Program-made: the position numbers and the translations under genes
Notes under the pieces: model-generated
What the model saw: only the letters and a program-made list of their open reading frames with translations
Databases searched by the model: none
Told to the model about the DNA's origin: nothing
Assembly (NCBI GenBank): GCA_024734495.1
Contig: JALMQS010000153.1
Location: 13,482,299 to 13,546,298 of the forward strand
Reading direction: 5' to 3'
Source of the DNA: Forficula auricularia
Taxonomy: Eukaryota; Arthropoda; Insecta; Dermaptera; Forficulidae
Length of the DNA stretch: 64,000 nucleotides
Shown here: positions 1-11,488 of the stretch, one piece after another
Position numbering within the stretch: the first letter of the stretch is position 1
Layout: each line of letters starts with the position of its first letter

Positions 1-2742
1 CCGGGTTCGGATTTGAGGGGTTTCACTGTATTTATAATTTTTTGTTCTATATATCAAATAAAAGGATGGAACTTTATCTTGATTAGACAAAATACTAATT
101 TTAACAAAAAAAGTGATAGCTACGTTAGTTTTTTAACATAATTTATTATAGTTTATAAATCTTACTAAGAAAAGAAAAATCTATTTCTTTGCATCATTCA
201 TTCATTCTATTTCCATTTAAACACGGCACAAAATCATTCTTTGATGGTTTTTGTTAGCCAGGACTACTTTTTTCATCCGCTATTTAGAAAATATCGAATT
301 ATAATTGATTCTCTATTATTATATTAGAAAAGACATTTAAATAAAAATAAGGAAAGAATCTAAAAAAATAGGGTATCTTCATTTACAAGTTTTCAATTTA
401 AAATTAATATTAATATTGTTTATTATCAAAGGGAAAGTGTCTACCTTCCCTACCTATGTTTGAAGTTATAAAAAAAATTTACTATTTTAAATTTTTTAAG
501 TGATGAATAATTAAAATTAAAAAACACTCGAAACAATACTTTTGCACTTCTATTCAAATTAAGGGATCCTGGGAAAACTGAATAACATTAATGAAAATAA
601 CGCTCTTTTTCGAGTTTAAATATTGAAAGACATAAAATATGGTAATAAGTATTATTTTTTTAAATTATGAACAATCTTCACTTCCAAAAATAAATAAATA
701 CGCTTACTATTGAAGTAGTTAAATTTTTGAAATAAACGGATTAGTCAATTAAGAGAAGAATAGTTTTAATTCTTTCATATATGTATATATATATATTCAT
801 ATTTCTTATGTATGGTGTCGAAATCTAAATCCAAGCCTTGTTTCCTAATAGTGTCTTGGCGATCAAAATCGGTTTTTAAAATGTCAATTTTTTGTCAATT
901 TTTTTCTAACACACCCATTAACCGAGAACTATGGCAAAATTTAGCATTAAAAAAAATTATAATTTTACAATATAGTGCCAAAAACTTTTATTATAAACTG
1001 AACCTAAACGTATATATCTATATATTTTAAAATACAATTTCTAATTCCAAACATAATAATATTAAAAAATAATCATTTATTATTAAAAAAGAAAATTGAC
1101 ATGCTTATGTTCTTGTAAAAAATTATTAACTAATATAAATAATAATAATTAAAAATAAAATATAGTTTATATATAAAAGAAGTTATATACGATATATTTA
1201 AAATATAAAAATAATAAAAATAAATAAATATAAAAAGAATAAGAAAATGGTGGTTCAAGACAAACTGCTACTTCCGGATTCTTTATATCTCTCCTAAGAC
1301 TGTTTTAAACTGATAATGTTAAATACTAAAAAAAAGTACAGAAGTTAACCATCTTACCTAAGTAATTACTAATAAATACGAGCATATAATATTATATATA
1401 AAAAATCTCTCTGAAATTATATATACCTATATATAATATTTTATTTTAATTATTTCTTTATAGTTTATATCCTTTTAATAAATTGTCATACTTATATCTA
1501 TATACTTAATTAAATATAAATTTTAAATATCAAGTAATAATAGAATATTTTATAAAAGAAATACCATCGCCGCATAGGGAATATTGTATTATTTTTTGTT
1601 ATTTATTTTTTTTTTTAATGAGAAGTTATTAGTAAAAAAAAAGCTTAACTTAACTAATTTCTAAACAGTGAATATTTAATGTCAGGGCGTTTCAATCGTT
1701 TGTTAACTGTTTTTAAGGAATAAAATTACGAAATTCAAGATTTATATGAACTGACCAACAGATTAAGTGAAGGCAATCTAGAATAGTCGAGGGCACTTAA
1801 ATTCACTTTGAAAATTTATTTATTGACTTTCATTCAAAGGAGATATTTTATTTTTTAAATTAATTTAACCATTTTTAAATATTTTATATTTTTCTTAGTG
1901 AATAAATTTTTTGACTTCTTAAAAAGTTCTAAGCTACCAAAAGGGACTACGGAAACCGATATTTTAACAAAAATAAATTCACGATAGTTATTTTTTTTTC
2001 ATTGAAACAACTAGAGTACCTACTGCTAAAATCCAGTTTAAAAATAAATATTACACATGAATATGTAATAAAATTTTAATTAAAATCACACTAAAAAAAG
2101 GCAAGTTTAAATTAAAAGCTGAGAGTATAGCAGATTTGTTTAATTTTTGGCGCAAATGACCATAGGATTTGAAGCGACAGTAATCAGAATAATAATAATA
2201 TTTAATTTGTAAGTGTTTTATGCTTTTATCAATTACTCGGATTAATTAAAAGCAGAATAACATTCTACTATAAACTTTCTGGAAAACTACAGACATTGAC
2301 CAGTCCCAAAATGCAAGAAATAAACCTATCAACAAAGTCTGTAAGACAAGTGAGCTGTGAGGCATGAATTTCAAAATGTAGTACATTTCACATTTCGGAG
2401 CAATGGAAGTTATTTTCCAAGCATATGCCTTTAATAAAATTATACGGACCAGAGATCACTAATTTGCGAGTGGAACTTTGCAAGAAGATAATATATGCAC
2501 AGTTTCCGAAAAAAAATTAGCAATGAGAGACTGAATCTAAATTAAATGGTCCATTATAAACAGATTCTTAGGGGTCAAGTAGGTGAACTTGGGGCGGCTA
2601 ATTAAGCCATTCTATCTAATTTGAAAGATGGTAAGTCGAATGAATGAATCTGTTTGAAACTATCTTCTAAACTGTCTTTGAAGTTCAGCTGCGTTTTCAA
2701 ACATACATCATATCATATAAGGGTAAATATCCCTCGTTCCAA
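1..2742. other. AT-rich sequence without recognised features
   Basis: Very AT-rich sequence with many short A and T runs. I see no convincing gene, RNA or element boundary. Open frames are short and broken. The block at about 2280-2700 is slightly richer in G+C but shows no recognisable coding or repeat signal. Confidence 0.6.
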
Positions 2743-2850
2743 GATTATTTTAATATGACTTGTTATCTCAAATAGGCAGAAACTGAAGACAAGCTTATTT
2801 TGATATCACCTATTATCTCAAATAGGCTGTAACTGAAAAAGAGAAAATTA
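2743..2850. repeat. Two-copy tandem duplication, ~51-bp unit
   Basis: A unit containing TTATCTCAAATAGGC and ending near AACTGAA occurs twice in direct orientation with a spacing of about 51 bp. The copies differ at several bases, so the duplication is not recent. It has no link to a known element. Confidence 0.7.
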
Positions 2851-4643
2851 TCAGACTTTAAGCTGTTTTAGAGTGTACCATATACAGGATTCTGATGTAT
2901 TAATTTAAAATATATCTATAGTTCTTTGAACTCGAAATTCGAATCAACATATGAATCAAAATATTCATATTAAGAAGAAGATACAGTCTTTATTTTAAAG
3001 ATATATACTTATATATTTTTATAAATTCAATAACACTGTTCCGCTTGCCAAAATACTACTTGAACTTTGAAGACCAAAAAAAATTGATGAAGATAAGCCT
3101 CCAAAAGATTTTTTCTTGTATTGTATGCATAATACTTCGCGGCGTTTTGCTTTTAATACACACTTCCTCAGGCTCTTTTGTTATATTTAGTGTAATATCT
3201 AAAAACTGAGGATGATTTGTTAAAAGAGAAAAGTCAAGATTAAGTCTGGATTTATTTATTTAATTAATTACCCTCTTAAGAGCCAATTATTAAAAAAAAA
3301 TATTAAAAAAAAGATAAGTAAATCTAGTATTATCAATTAGAGTAAACAATAGTCGGTATACGATCCTATATTATAAAAATATTTATTATTCATCTTTTTT
3401 TTATAAATTCGTAATTTTCTAGATGGTTATTAATTTTATTGAAATATGATGTTTTTTCTTTTAAAGGAAATATCTATAGTCAAAGTAAATTCAATAGCAA
3501 TGCATCGTTTCTCAATCTTTTTTAATTTACAAAATTATACTTGAATTTTTGTTTTCAAATTGATTTTTTATTCATTAAAAGCAAAAAATATTATATTTTA
3601 TATGAATTTGCATTTTCTAATACGAAAAGGAAACATATGAGGGTGAAAAATGTCTGAAGCTAATGCAACGAAGAAGTGTTTTTATTTTTTATATTCACAC
3701 CCTATTTTTATTTTTTCGTCCCTCTGAAACGTCCCTCCAACTATCAGTTTGAGAAACTTCGAATTACATATAAAATAAATGTGAAAAACTAAAATTTGAA
3801 TTAAAAACACAAGCTAAAAAAAAAGCAATTTTTGCCATGGTTTATAAATTTCGTTAGTATTTTCAATTATGAAATTACAAAATATTTATTATTTGTTTAT
3901 TTTTCAATCGGGAAAAATCGATTTTGAACTCGCATATCGTCACCGATGTATAATTATATTAATGCTGTTTGAAGAGCCACTAATAAATATGGCTAAAAAA
4001 TCAATTTCAACTAAATACGGGTATTTGTCGTCGCTTTGATTTGCACCAAAACAACTCACTAGTCAATCTGTCTTTAGGACTTTTGAAATGAAGACGATTC
4101 TGTAAGATGTTTGATGGATGATGCGGTTTTGTGTATACTGTGAATTGACGGGAACAAATGTGTCATTTTTTATACTCTTATTCAAATTATATTATATATA
4201 TACACATATATAAATAAATACTTCCATAAATTATAAGACAAAAGATGAGATAAATATAAAAATATGTTTATTAAACGCTTCTAACTTCTGTGAAATATTT
4301 TTTAAATATATAAAGTTATTATTGTATACACAAACATTCCATTACAAAAACACACTACATACACACATACACATTCACATTTATATAAACACAAATAGAT
4401 ATATAATACATAAAGTTTGAGTCAAATTAAGGGGTAGATTATTTTGAAAAATTTCCTCTTGCATTTTTGACCATCGATTGAATAAATAAATTATCATTAA
4501 TATAATACTAATTAAAATTGTTATTAACTGATTAGTTTTTTAAAATTTAAAATTTTTAAGAAAAATTCCCAAAATGTTAAACCTTAAAATGTAACTTTTT
4601 CTTTAGAATACAATTGAACCTGAAATATATGTATACCAGTTAG
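2851..4643. other. AT-rich sequence without recognised features
   Basis: No supported gene or repeat boundary. Short A/T-rich microsatellite-like tracts are scattered through it (for example around 4180-4210 and 4340-4380). Confidence 0.55.
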
Positions 4644-4914
4644 CAGTGGCGCAACCAGGATTTTGTCCTGGGGGGATATAACACACACACACACACACAT
4701 ATATTAGTATATCTATATTTATATAAACATTTTCGTAAAATGCCAAAAATAATATTTTGGCAATTTCATAGTTAAATAATTTAATTTAATATAATATTTC
4801 AAAGTCTTGTTTTTAAATTATTAAGCTTCGAAATTTTTATTTCTTAATTTTTTCATTTTTTTCCCTTGTCTTGGGAGCCTTCAGACCCCTTGGCCCCCTG
4901 TGATTGCGCCACTG
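4644..4914. mobile_element. hAT-like MITE with CAGTGGCGCAA ends
   Basis: The left end reads CAGTGGCGCAACCAGG and the right end, on the other strand, CAGTGGCGCAATCACAGG, giving an imperfect terminal inverted repeat of about 14 bp. CAGTGGCG-type ends are typical of short non-autonomous hAT elements in animals. The 8-bp flanks (CCAGTTAG and CCAGGATC) share only the first four bases, so a target duplication is suggested but decayed. The 271-bp interior is AT-rich, non-coding and holds an (AC)n tract at about 4681-4698. Confidence 0.65.
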
Positions 4915-6048
4915 CCAGGATCAGAACATAATGGGAATTTAATTTCCTATTTTGTCATTATATATTTTAACTCTTCCAAAGTTTGAAGATACTCAAAATA
5001 TATTTTTGAGACTATAAAAGCTGTCATACTTCCAAATACTGATTTTTTTTTACCGGCATTAATAAATTCTACTTATTTTGGCAGTGATTCCTTGGGATAC
5101 GTATAATTCACGTTCAATTGTTTCTGAATTTATTAATCATAGTAAATTTTTGTTGTTAGATCACGTTCCCTTATTATATATTATATTTATTATCCTCCAT
5201 CTAATACATAGTAAATTTATATGGTTAGAAAATTTGATTTAGTGTTGGTTGTCCTGTTGTCTGTTTTTTGAAAGAACTATTATTTCGAATTTGGCGCTCA
5301 GGGCCGAATTCCATACCATAATCCGGGCAGCTTTTTGTAGATCCATGCCTCTCTCTTTAGGGATCCTTGATTGTAGTTCAGATTCCATACATAAGTATAA
5401 TATATATAAATTTATCGGGAGTAAAAATCTTGATTTATTGAAGCTATCGTCTTCATGCAATTTCCGAAGTGAATGAACTTTTATTTAGATGAGTGACCAC
5501 TCCAGATATGTGTACTTTTAGTATATTGTATTGCCTTTCCGAATCCAGTCGTGTTACCACAAATTATTAGGAGCCTTAGAAGGCAGATACAGGGGAATGT
5601 GATTCTTTTTTAATAAAGTTAAATACTAGTTATTTATCAAAATTAATGATATTTTTAAGACATAAGAATTAGATTATTTGGAACTTATATTTATGATGTG
5701 TATGTAAACTATTATTATTATATTTATCTTTATTTTCCATAAGCAGAGGTGCCCATAGGGGGGGGGGTCATGAAGTTAGGGGAGGGCCACCCCTGCCTTA
5801 AGGTAAAAATCAAACTGTGTATTCTAACAAATCGACGACTAACTATATAAATCTACACTTGAAAACGGTTTAAGAAATTCAAAATATCTTTTAATATTGC
5901 CATGGCTGATCGATCTACCCAAAAGAATCTATCAGAACATCGATTAAGAAAGACTCAAAAAAAAATCGTTATTTACTATTAATTCCTCTCAGCCCGAATA
6001 TTGGTCAGAAGTTATGAGCTGAGATGTATACGCTACTAGACTTAGGGT
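4915..6048. other. Spacer with a GC-richer block and a possible hAT end
   Basis: Positions 5240-5475 are richer in G+C and open in overlapping frames on both strands (about 75 codons each). Double-strand openness points to low stop density rather than coding. At about 5746-5800 the sequence CAGAGGTGCCCATAGG followed by a G run resembles the right end of the element at 26359-26598, so it may be a solitary end of that family. Nothing else is recognised. Confidence 0.4.
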
Positions 6049-6277
6049 CATTGGCGTAGTTAGGGAGTTTTCCTAGGGGGGGTGCAGCTGATCAGCTGAT
6101 TAGTCACCACAAGATTTCAATTTCGGTAATCCGATTAGAGATCAACTAACTTTGAAGTAGAATTGACAAATTTTGGAAGTAACGAAATAATTTAGGTAAT
6201 GAGAAATACATAAATGATGCCTCGTAATAATGGAGTTTCGATTTTTCTAGAGGGCCAATGAGTTAACTACGCCCATG
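6049..6277. mobile_element. hAT-like MITE with CATTGGCGTAGTTA ends
   Basis: The left end CATTGGCGTAGTTAGGG and the inverted right end CATGGGCGTAGTTAACTC form an imperfect terminal inverted repeat of about 15 bp. The flanks CTTAGGGT and CTAGGGT match apart from one indel, consistent with an old 8-bp target duplication. The 229-bp interior is non-coding. GGCGTAGTTA-type ends are common in short hAT derivatives. Class assignment comes from end sequence and probable duplication length, not from a transposase. Confidence 0.6.
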
Positions 6278-6779
6278 CTAGGGTACTAAAAAGTTTAGGA
6301 AAAGAGTAAATAGGAAATACTTGGAAAAAGTAATGACAGATCTAGCCCCGAGCGTGTCAAGCTCGTTTCTAAGAGATTCGGGCATAAAACACTATTCAAA
6401 ATGCACCTAATTACATGGATATTCTATGACAAAATAATCTTTCAAATCATCAAACCAACTACCAAAGTCTCAGCTTTAAAAAAGGTGTAAATAATTATTC
6501 TATTTCATAGATTTATATTTTTCAAAATTTAGAGAAATTTGAATTCTGTCATCCTTTTTATGGGTACGACTGAAAACTGACATAGTTTGATAGCAGCTTT
6601 CAATTACGAAATCATTGGTGATTTTGATTTATGTATTGTGTACCAAATGATTATGAAGATTTTCTTGTTGAAGCTTCTTTAATCACACAATTTTGATTTA
6701 ATTCTTCAAACTTCCAATGTCACACTATTGAAATATATTTATTAATTTAAATAAGTAAATTGTTATTTACTGTAATTAT
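6278..6779. other. Spacer, nothing recognised
   Basis: AT-rich, no supported gene, RNA gene or element end. Confidence 0.6.
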
Positions 6780-6856
6780 ATTAATTCGGCACTCCCTCGA
6801 AGCTCAGCCCTCCGGGATAGTGCCCTGGCGGGCAGCGTCTCGGTCCAAAAAATTTT
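6780..6856 (-). mobile_element. Truncated Helitron-like 3' region
   Basis: Read on the minus strand, this GC-rich block matches the 3' part of the element at 31452-32510: both contain CCGAGACGC, GCCCGCCAGGG, CCGGAGGGCTGAGCT and GTGCCGA in the same order. It stops inside the terminal hairpin, so only one hairpin arm remains. A G run follows at about 6953-6966. It is a decayed second member of that family. Confidence 0.7.
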
Positions 6857-6984
6857 TATTCCTCTTAAAAAACCACACTCCAAATGTATACCCGTAAAAT
6901 ACCGAAAATACATCGTCTCTTAAAAGTTTCGCCTCTTTAATTTTTGAGTGGCGGGGGGGGGGGGGAAGGAATAATTATCAATAT

Positions 6985-7220
6985 ATATAATGTTTCTTAA
7001 TTTAAAATGAATTGGAGTCTTTCATTTCAAAATTCGAATCCAAATTAGAATTATATTTCAAATTTGCCTAGTTAATGAAAATCGATTGGAGCCATCAGTT
7101 TAAAATCCGAGCTGACAATTATATTTCAAATTTGCCTCGTTAATTAATATATATTTAATGTTTCTTAATTTAAAATCTATTGGTGTTTTTTCATTTTCAT
7201 TCGAGTTCAAATGAATACAA
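6985..7220. repeat. Degenerate tandem repeat, ~75-90 bp units
   Basis: Segments with the order ATGTTTCTTAATTTAAAAT, ATTGGAG, then ATTATATTTCAAATTTGCCT recur two to three times in direct orientation. Copies are diverged by substitutions and small indels. No coding potential. Confidence 0.6.
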
Positions 7221-7292
7221 TATTATCTCGACACAAAGTCTAAATCAAAAATATATAGTTTTAGTAACAGAAATCAAGATATAAATATTAAT

Positions 7293-7365
7293 GTTGCATT
7301 GGTGTAATGGCTAGAGCTGATGACCTTAGTTCAAGAGTTCGCCGGTTCGATTCTAGGCAAGAGGG
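7293..7365 (+). other. tRNA-like Pol III promoter region (SINE head candidate)
   Basis: TGGTGTAATGGC fits the A-box consensus and GGTTCGATTCT fits the B-box, about 45 bases apart as in a tRNA gene. The acceptor and T stems do not pair well, so this is not a functional tRNA. It resembles a tRNA-derived SINE head or a decayed tRNA pseudogene. No second copy with the same body was found in the window. Confidence 0.5.
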
Positions 7366-7672
7366 TAATTTTTTTAAAGAAAATTCTCTCAGCGTTGTTA
7401 CAAATTAATCTAGGCTCTTATATATAGTATATTCTATTAATTCAAAATAAATTTATTTTTCATGATTTTTTATTCAATTATCATTCCAACAACAATTTAA
7501 TAAATATTTTAAAAATAGTGTTCTAACGATTAAAATGTTTGGAATTTGAACTAACATACGGATTCCTGGGTAGCTTAGGTAGTAGCACGTTAACAATATT
7601 ACAGATATGATTATATTTATCATTATTATTAAATTTAAAAGATTTAGTTTGCCAGAATAGCAGAGTTGTTGT

Positions 7673-7700
7673 TTGCATCAAGGAGAGGACAACCTGATCA
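7673..7700 (+). repeat. Dispersed ~26-bp motif (CATCAAG..GAGGACAACCT)
   Basis: TTTGCATCAAGGAGAGGACAACCT-type motif. Near-identical copies are at 29752-29777 (minus), 34209-34234 and 59973-59997, with weaker ones near 39180, 48873 and 56166. Sequence on both sides is AT-rich and differs between copies. Confidence 0.6.
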
Positions 7701-8803
7701 TTATTAATAATAAATATAGATTATTACAAATATTCTTGTGAACATGTTCAATTGAAAGATAGCTTTAAAGCATTGTATAAAGCTTCAAATTGTACATAAG
7801 ATATATCCCTTTAATTCCTTCATAAAAAATTATAACTTTTTGATAATAAACTATTATAAGCATAGGGATAAATTAAAAACAAAAAAATGTGAAATATTCT
7901 ACCTGATTACATCCAAAGTGGATGGAAAGTACGCTTAGCATTGTAAATTTTATTATATAGACGCTGAAGTAAAAAATTTTAATTGATGCATCACAACGAA
8001 TAGTCGATATTTAGATTTTGAAGCGGCGCCTCAACGCTTCTGTTAAAAAATTGCATTAAATGAAAGGGTTAAAACTTGGATTTCTAGCTGTTGTTGTTAC
8101 TGGCGTATTCACTGTCGTTAAGCATCTTTGCACCAAGGAAGAGTGTCTCTTGAATGTCAATAAGTAATAATTCGTCTTCTCTAGTCAGTCCATGAACTGT
8201 GATTATATTATTAAAAATCAAAATTGCTTGTAGTGAATGAAATACGCCACAGACTCATTAACCTGTTTAGTTTTAACAAAAATATATATACTTATACCCC
8301 CCTTTTTTAAAAAAAAATTAAGCCTCTCCAAATTTTTATTAAAACACTGCCAACACATAAACCAAAAATAATATATTTTACACTCTCTCGGATTATTTTT
8401 TATTTTCTCTTACCATGTTCAATCCTTAAGTATGTATACAAGTTTTCACTCAATCTAACTCTCAAAATGTCATTTATTTCAGTCTATTTATACTTGAGTG
8501 AAATCTTACATGGTGTGATTTTGGCTTTAAATGAATTTATTTGAGATTAAATAAACATCAATTTGGTAGTGGCGAAAATCAGAAGCGCTAGTTAACGGGT
8601 AAGTAAATTAATATTCTTATGGGGGAATAGAAATTGTTTCCCCGTTAACTTTTTGCCGCCAGATGTCATGAGTGAATTCGCTATTCCATTATTAATTCTA
8701 TATAACCTGAAGAGATGTCACCCCTATCGGAATTTTCGCCAATATAGTTTTTGTAATGGCTGGTCAAAAGTTTATATAAAACTTTTTATATGGCATAAAT
8801 ATC
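7701..8803. other. Spacer, nothing recognised
   Basis: AT-rich sequence with no supported gene or element. Small open frames are not distinguishable from chance. Confidence 0.55.
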
Positions 8804-9423
8804 CAGTGGTTCTTAACCATTTCGAAGTCATAAAGCATTTTTGATTGTAAGAAATCCATAAGGAATACAAAAATCCATATATTCAAATGGCTACAGGTGG
8901 TCGGCATGGTATCTCACACGTGAAAATGCTATCAGGTGAAGTGATTGAAAAGTCGTTTTTGTGTTTGTGTCTATTCATTAGTGTTTTAAATATATTAAGA
9001 AGTGAATAAAGTATTAATAAATTATTCAATCACCAAAGTTTTAATCAAGTTGTAATAAAAATAAGAATGAATGTAACTTTTATAAAAAATTATAGATAGT
9101 AAAAAAATATTTGTAAAAATACTAAGTAAAATTAATGGGCCATGTGAAAAAAGAAAGCTGTATTAAGTTGCTAGATGTTTGTATACTACACAGAAACTAA
9201 ATACACATCAAAATTAGACTTTGTTAAACCACTCACGATAAATGAGTGTAGAATTATTTGTTTCGGAAGTTCACCCGGAAATACAAGATGTACCTTATCT
9301 GTAATTTAAAGAGCATTGCACATTTATAATTACGTACCTCCAAGTGTAGTACGCCACTTATATAATTTTGTAGCAAATTTCCAGAATACTATTGTTCCGA
9401 TTAATGCCGGTTAAGAACCACTG
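8804..9423. mobile_element. hAT-like element with CAGTGGTTCTTAACC ends
   Basis: A perfect 15-bp terminal inverted repeat, CAGTGGTTCTTAACC, bounds 620 bp of AT-rich non-coding DNA. The end sequence is typical of hAT transposons. The immediate 8-bp flanks (TAAATATC and CTTCAGGC) do not match, so either the duplication has decayed, one end was rearranged, or the two ends belong to different insertions. No transposase remnant is visible. Confidence 0.6.
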
Positions 9424-9663
9424 CTTCAGGCCCTGGACTATTAGGTGATATACCGCTACCCAAAACTAACAAGCCAAACTATATATGTACATGTACATAA
9501 GTATTTGTTCGTATAATAACAAATGAACACTAATTTTATTCCTTTACATTTCATTTGTTACTACTAATGGTACAAGTTTAATATGTCACAAGAAGATAGT
9601 GGATATGAGATAATACATGTAAACTTAATGTCCTTTTGAGCCTCAGTGTGCATGAAGAAAATG

Positions 9664-9874
9664 CAAAGCCGTAATTAGACAGGTACAACAGGTGCACCCG
9701 CAGGGCCCTGAAAAAGCCCTCGAAATAAAAAAATACATAATAAAAATTAAATCACTTTATGCCAAATTCTATTAATAACGAAATTAAGTTCTTACAAAAA
9801 TTGTTTTATTAATATTTAATTTGTATTTAGGGTATTTAAAAGGGGGCCCTCTTCAAAGGTTAGTTACGGCACTG
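9664..9874. mobile_element. hAT-like MITE with 8-bp target duplication
   Basis: Ends CAAAGCCGTAATTAGAC and, inverted, CAGTGCCGTAACTAACC form an imperfect inverted repeat sharing GCCGTAAYTA. The flanks AGAAAATG and AGAAAATA match at 7 of 8 bases, an 8-bp target duplication as made by hAT transposases. The 211-bp interior contains inverted GGGCCCT blocks near both ends and is non-coding. Confidence 0.75.
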
Positions 9875-10270
9875 AGAAAATATTTTTATTGTTTGCTCAC
9901 AGGTTTTGAAGAATGCTGTTACTGTACATTTGAAAGTCTTATTATAAACACTCAAACAGACATTGTACTGTTAATGGTTGCAAGTTGAACTAAAATAAAT
10001 ATATACCTAACTTATTTTTAAGAGCCGATCGTACTCTTTTTTGGAAGATTTGCCTCTCTCCCTAAAACGAGCAAATGGTCTGTCATATCAAATCAGTTCT
10101 TGTCATCCAAGCACATAAGCAGATCAACTTTCCATTTTTATGAAATATCATATGGTGTAAAAATCATTCATGAAAACCATTGAAGACATCTGTTTTAAAT
10201 TATTTAGGTTGGTATCGGGAAATAAGTTTTTAAGGAATTTGGTGTTGGTACTTGGTGAAACATTTTTTAA

Positions 10271-10440
10271 AATTATTGGATAAAAATACTTGGTAGGTTT
10301 CACATTAAGATATAAAAAAATAAAACGAATTTATTTTTAGAGAATCTTTAATCTCAAGATTAAAGATTCTCTAAAAATAAATTCGTTTTATTTTTTTGTA
10401 TCTTAATGTGAAACCTACCAAGTATTTTTATCCAATAATT
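10271..10440. repeat. Near-perfect palindrome, ~84-bp arms
   Basis: The arms start AATTATTGGATAAAAATACT and pair almost without mismatch to a centre at 10355/10356 with a loop of only about 2 bases. The near absence of arm divergence implies recent formation or homogenisation. It would fold to a long hairpin as single-stranded DNA or RNA. Confidence 0.9.
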
Positions 10441-10471
10441 TCGGGAAATAAGGACTATATTTTTATGCAAA

Positions 10472-10684
10472 TAATTTTTATTTTGTTGCCAACGTTTCAT
10501 CAACTTTGTTGACTTCTTCGGGGCTCTAAAAAGTGATAAGGCCTCGATTTATACAGATTATAACACGTGAGATCAATTTTGATTTGAAAATGTTATAATC
10601 TGTATTAATCGAGGCCTTATCACTTTTTGGAGCCGTGAAGAGGTCAACATGGTTGATGAAATGTTGACAACAAAATAAAAATTT
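10472..10684. repeat. Foldback with ~90-bp arms and GAAAC-hairpin motifs
   Basis: The arms carry AATTTTTATTTTGTTG at the left and its complement at the right, with several mismatches. Each arm contains the layout TGAAGA, a GTCAAC/GTTGAT hairpin, then GAAA: on the minus strand at 10491-10521 and on the plus strand at 10635-10662. The centre holds AAAAAGTGATAAGGCCTCGA and its complement. Confidence 0.85.
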
Positions 10685-10724
10685 TGTTAAGGAAGAATGG
10701 TGTAGGTTCTTGGTGAAACATTTT

Positions 10725-10880
10725 AAATAAAGTAAAGAAAATTTTTGAAAATTTTTTTAGAAACTTTTTAAAATTTAAAATATAAAATACTAAGTAGGTA
10801 TTTATTTACGTGAAACCTACGTAGTATTTTATATTTTAAATTTTAAAAAGTTTCTAAAAAAATTTTCTTTACTTTAATTT
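10725..10880. repeat. Foldback with ~70-bp arms
   Basis: AAATAAAGTAAAGAAAATTT at the left pairs with its complement at the right. The centre holds GTAGGT and ACCTAC. The motif TGGTGTAGGTTCTTGGTGAAAC lies just left, and the same motif with the same adjacent TAAAGTAAAGAA is found inverted at 24840-24900, so this edge marks a repeat family terminus. Confidence 0.85.
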
Positions 10881-11308
10881 AAAATTATTTGCATAAAAAT
10901 ATAGTCCTTATTTCCCGTTACCAACATAAATAATTTAATCGATAGACATAACTAATCAAAATAATCTGATTTATTTCAAAATCACCTTTATATGTGCAGC
11001 TTTTGAAATTGTTAAGTTGAGATATGCGGATTAAAATATTTCTTGTAAATTATTCGACTTTACCATCTGAAGGAACTAATCTCTATTTTGATATAGGATG
11101 ATTATTCTCCATGATATAGTATAAATGTAATTAATGATACAAAATCTCCTTTTATCATGAAAGAGCGGATCGCTTAGATTCAGGACTTAGCGTAAGTCAT
11201 CATCTATGGTCTTTCATGAAAAATGTTTGAAGAAAATAATAATAATAATCATATGAATTTTCCTGGCTTGGTGTGTACTGGATATTTTAATTTTTTATTG
11301 TTAAATGA

Positions 11309-11488
11309 TAAATAAATTGAATTGCTTCTTTCCAGTAATTTATTTTATTATTCAAACTGATGGGGTCGGCTCATTGGTGGGGGAGTGGTTTCCACTGAGG
11401 AAGAGATGCCGAAAGCGCTCTCGAAATATTTGGATTAACCATTTGAATAATAAAATAAATTACTGGAGTGAGGCAATTCAATTTATTT
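11309..11488. repeat. Foldback with CTGAGGA-hairpin-GAAA core
   Basis: Arms ATAAATTGAATTGC and AGTAATTTATTTTATTATTC pair with their complements on the right. The central non-palindromic part contains CTGAGGA, a GAGA/TCTC hairpin and GAAAT at 11394-11427. A 91-codon open frame across this palindrome is a by-product of the repeat and not a gene. A-rich (AAT)n tracts follow at about 11500-11535. Confidence 0.8.

Larger units (their letters stand above)
10195..10938. repeat. Composite nest of three foldbacks inside an outer inverted repeat
   Basis: The outer arms read TAAATTATTTAGGTTGGTA at the left and its near-complement at the right, and CGGGAAATAAG occurs at both edges and again at 10443. 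Inside lie three separate palindromes (10271-10440, 10472-10684, 10725-10880). The motif GGTGTTGGTACTTGGTGAAAC precedes the first, and a diverged copy precedes the third. Repetition of the GGAAATAAGGACTATA segment at 10443 and, inverted, near 10900 suggests serial insertion of foldbacks into each other. Confidence 0.8.

Noticed and set aside
5239..5476. Overlapping frames on both strands in a GC-richer patch
   Set aside because: Openness on both strands, no recognised domain and no neighbouring exons.
7293..7365. Possible functional tRNA gene
   Set aside because: A and B boxes are present but acceptor and T stems do not pair; kept only as a tRNA-like region.
8804..9423. 8-bp target duplication for the CAGTGGTTCTTAACC element
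   Set aside because: The flanks TAAATATC and CTTCAGGC do not match; the element call rests on the inverted ends only.
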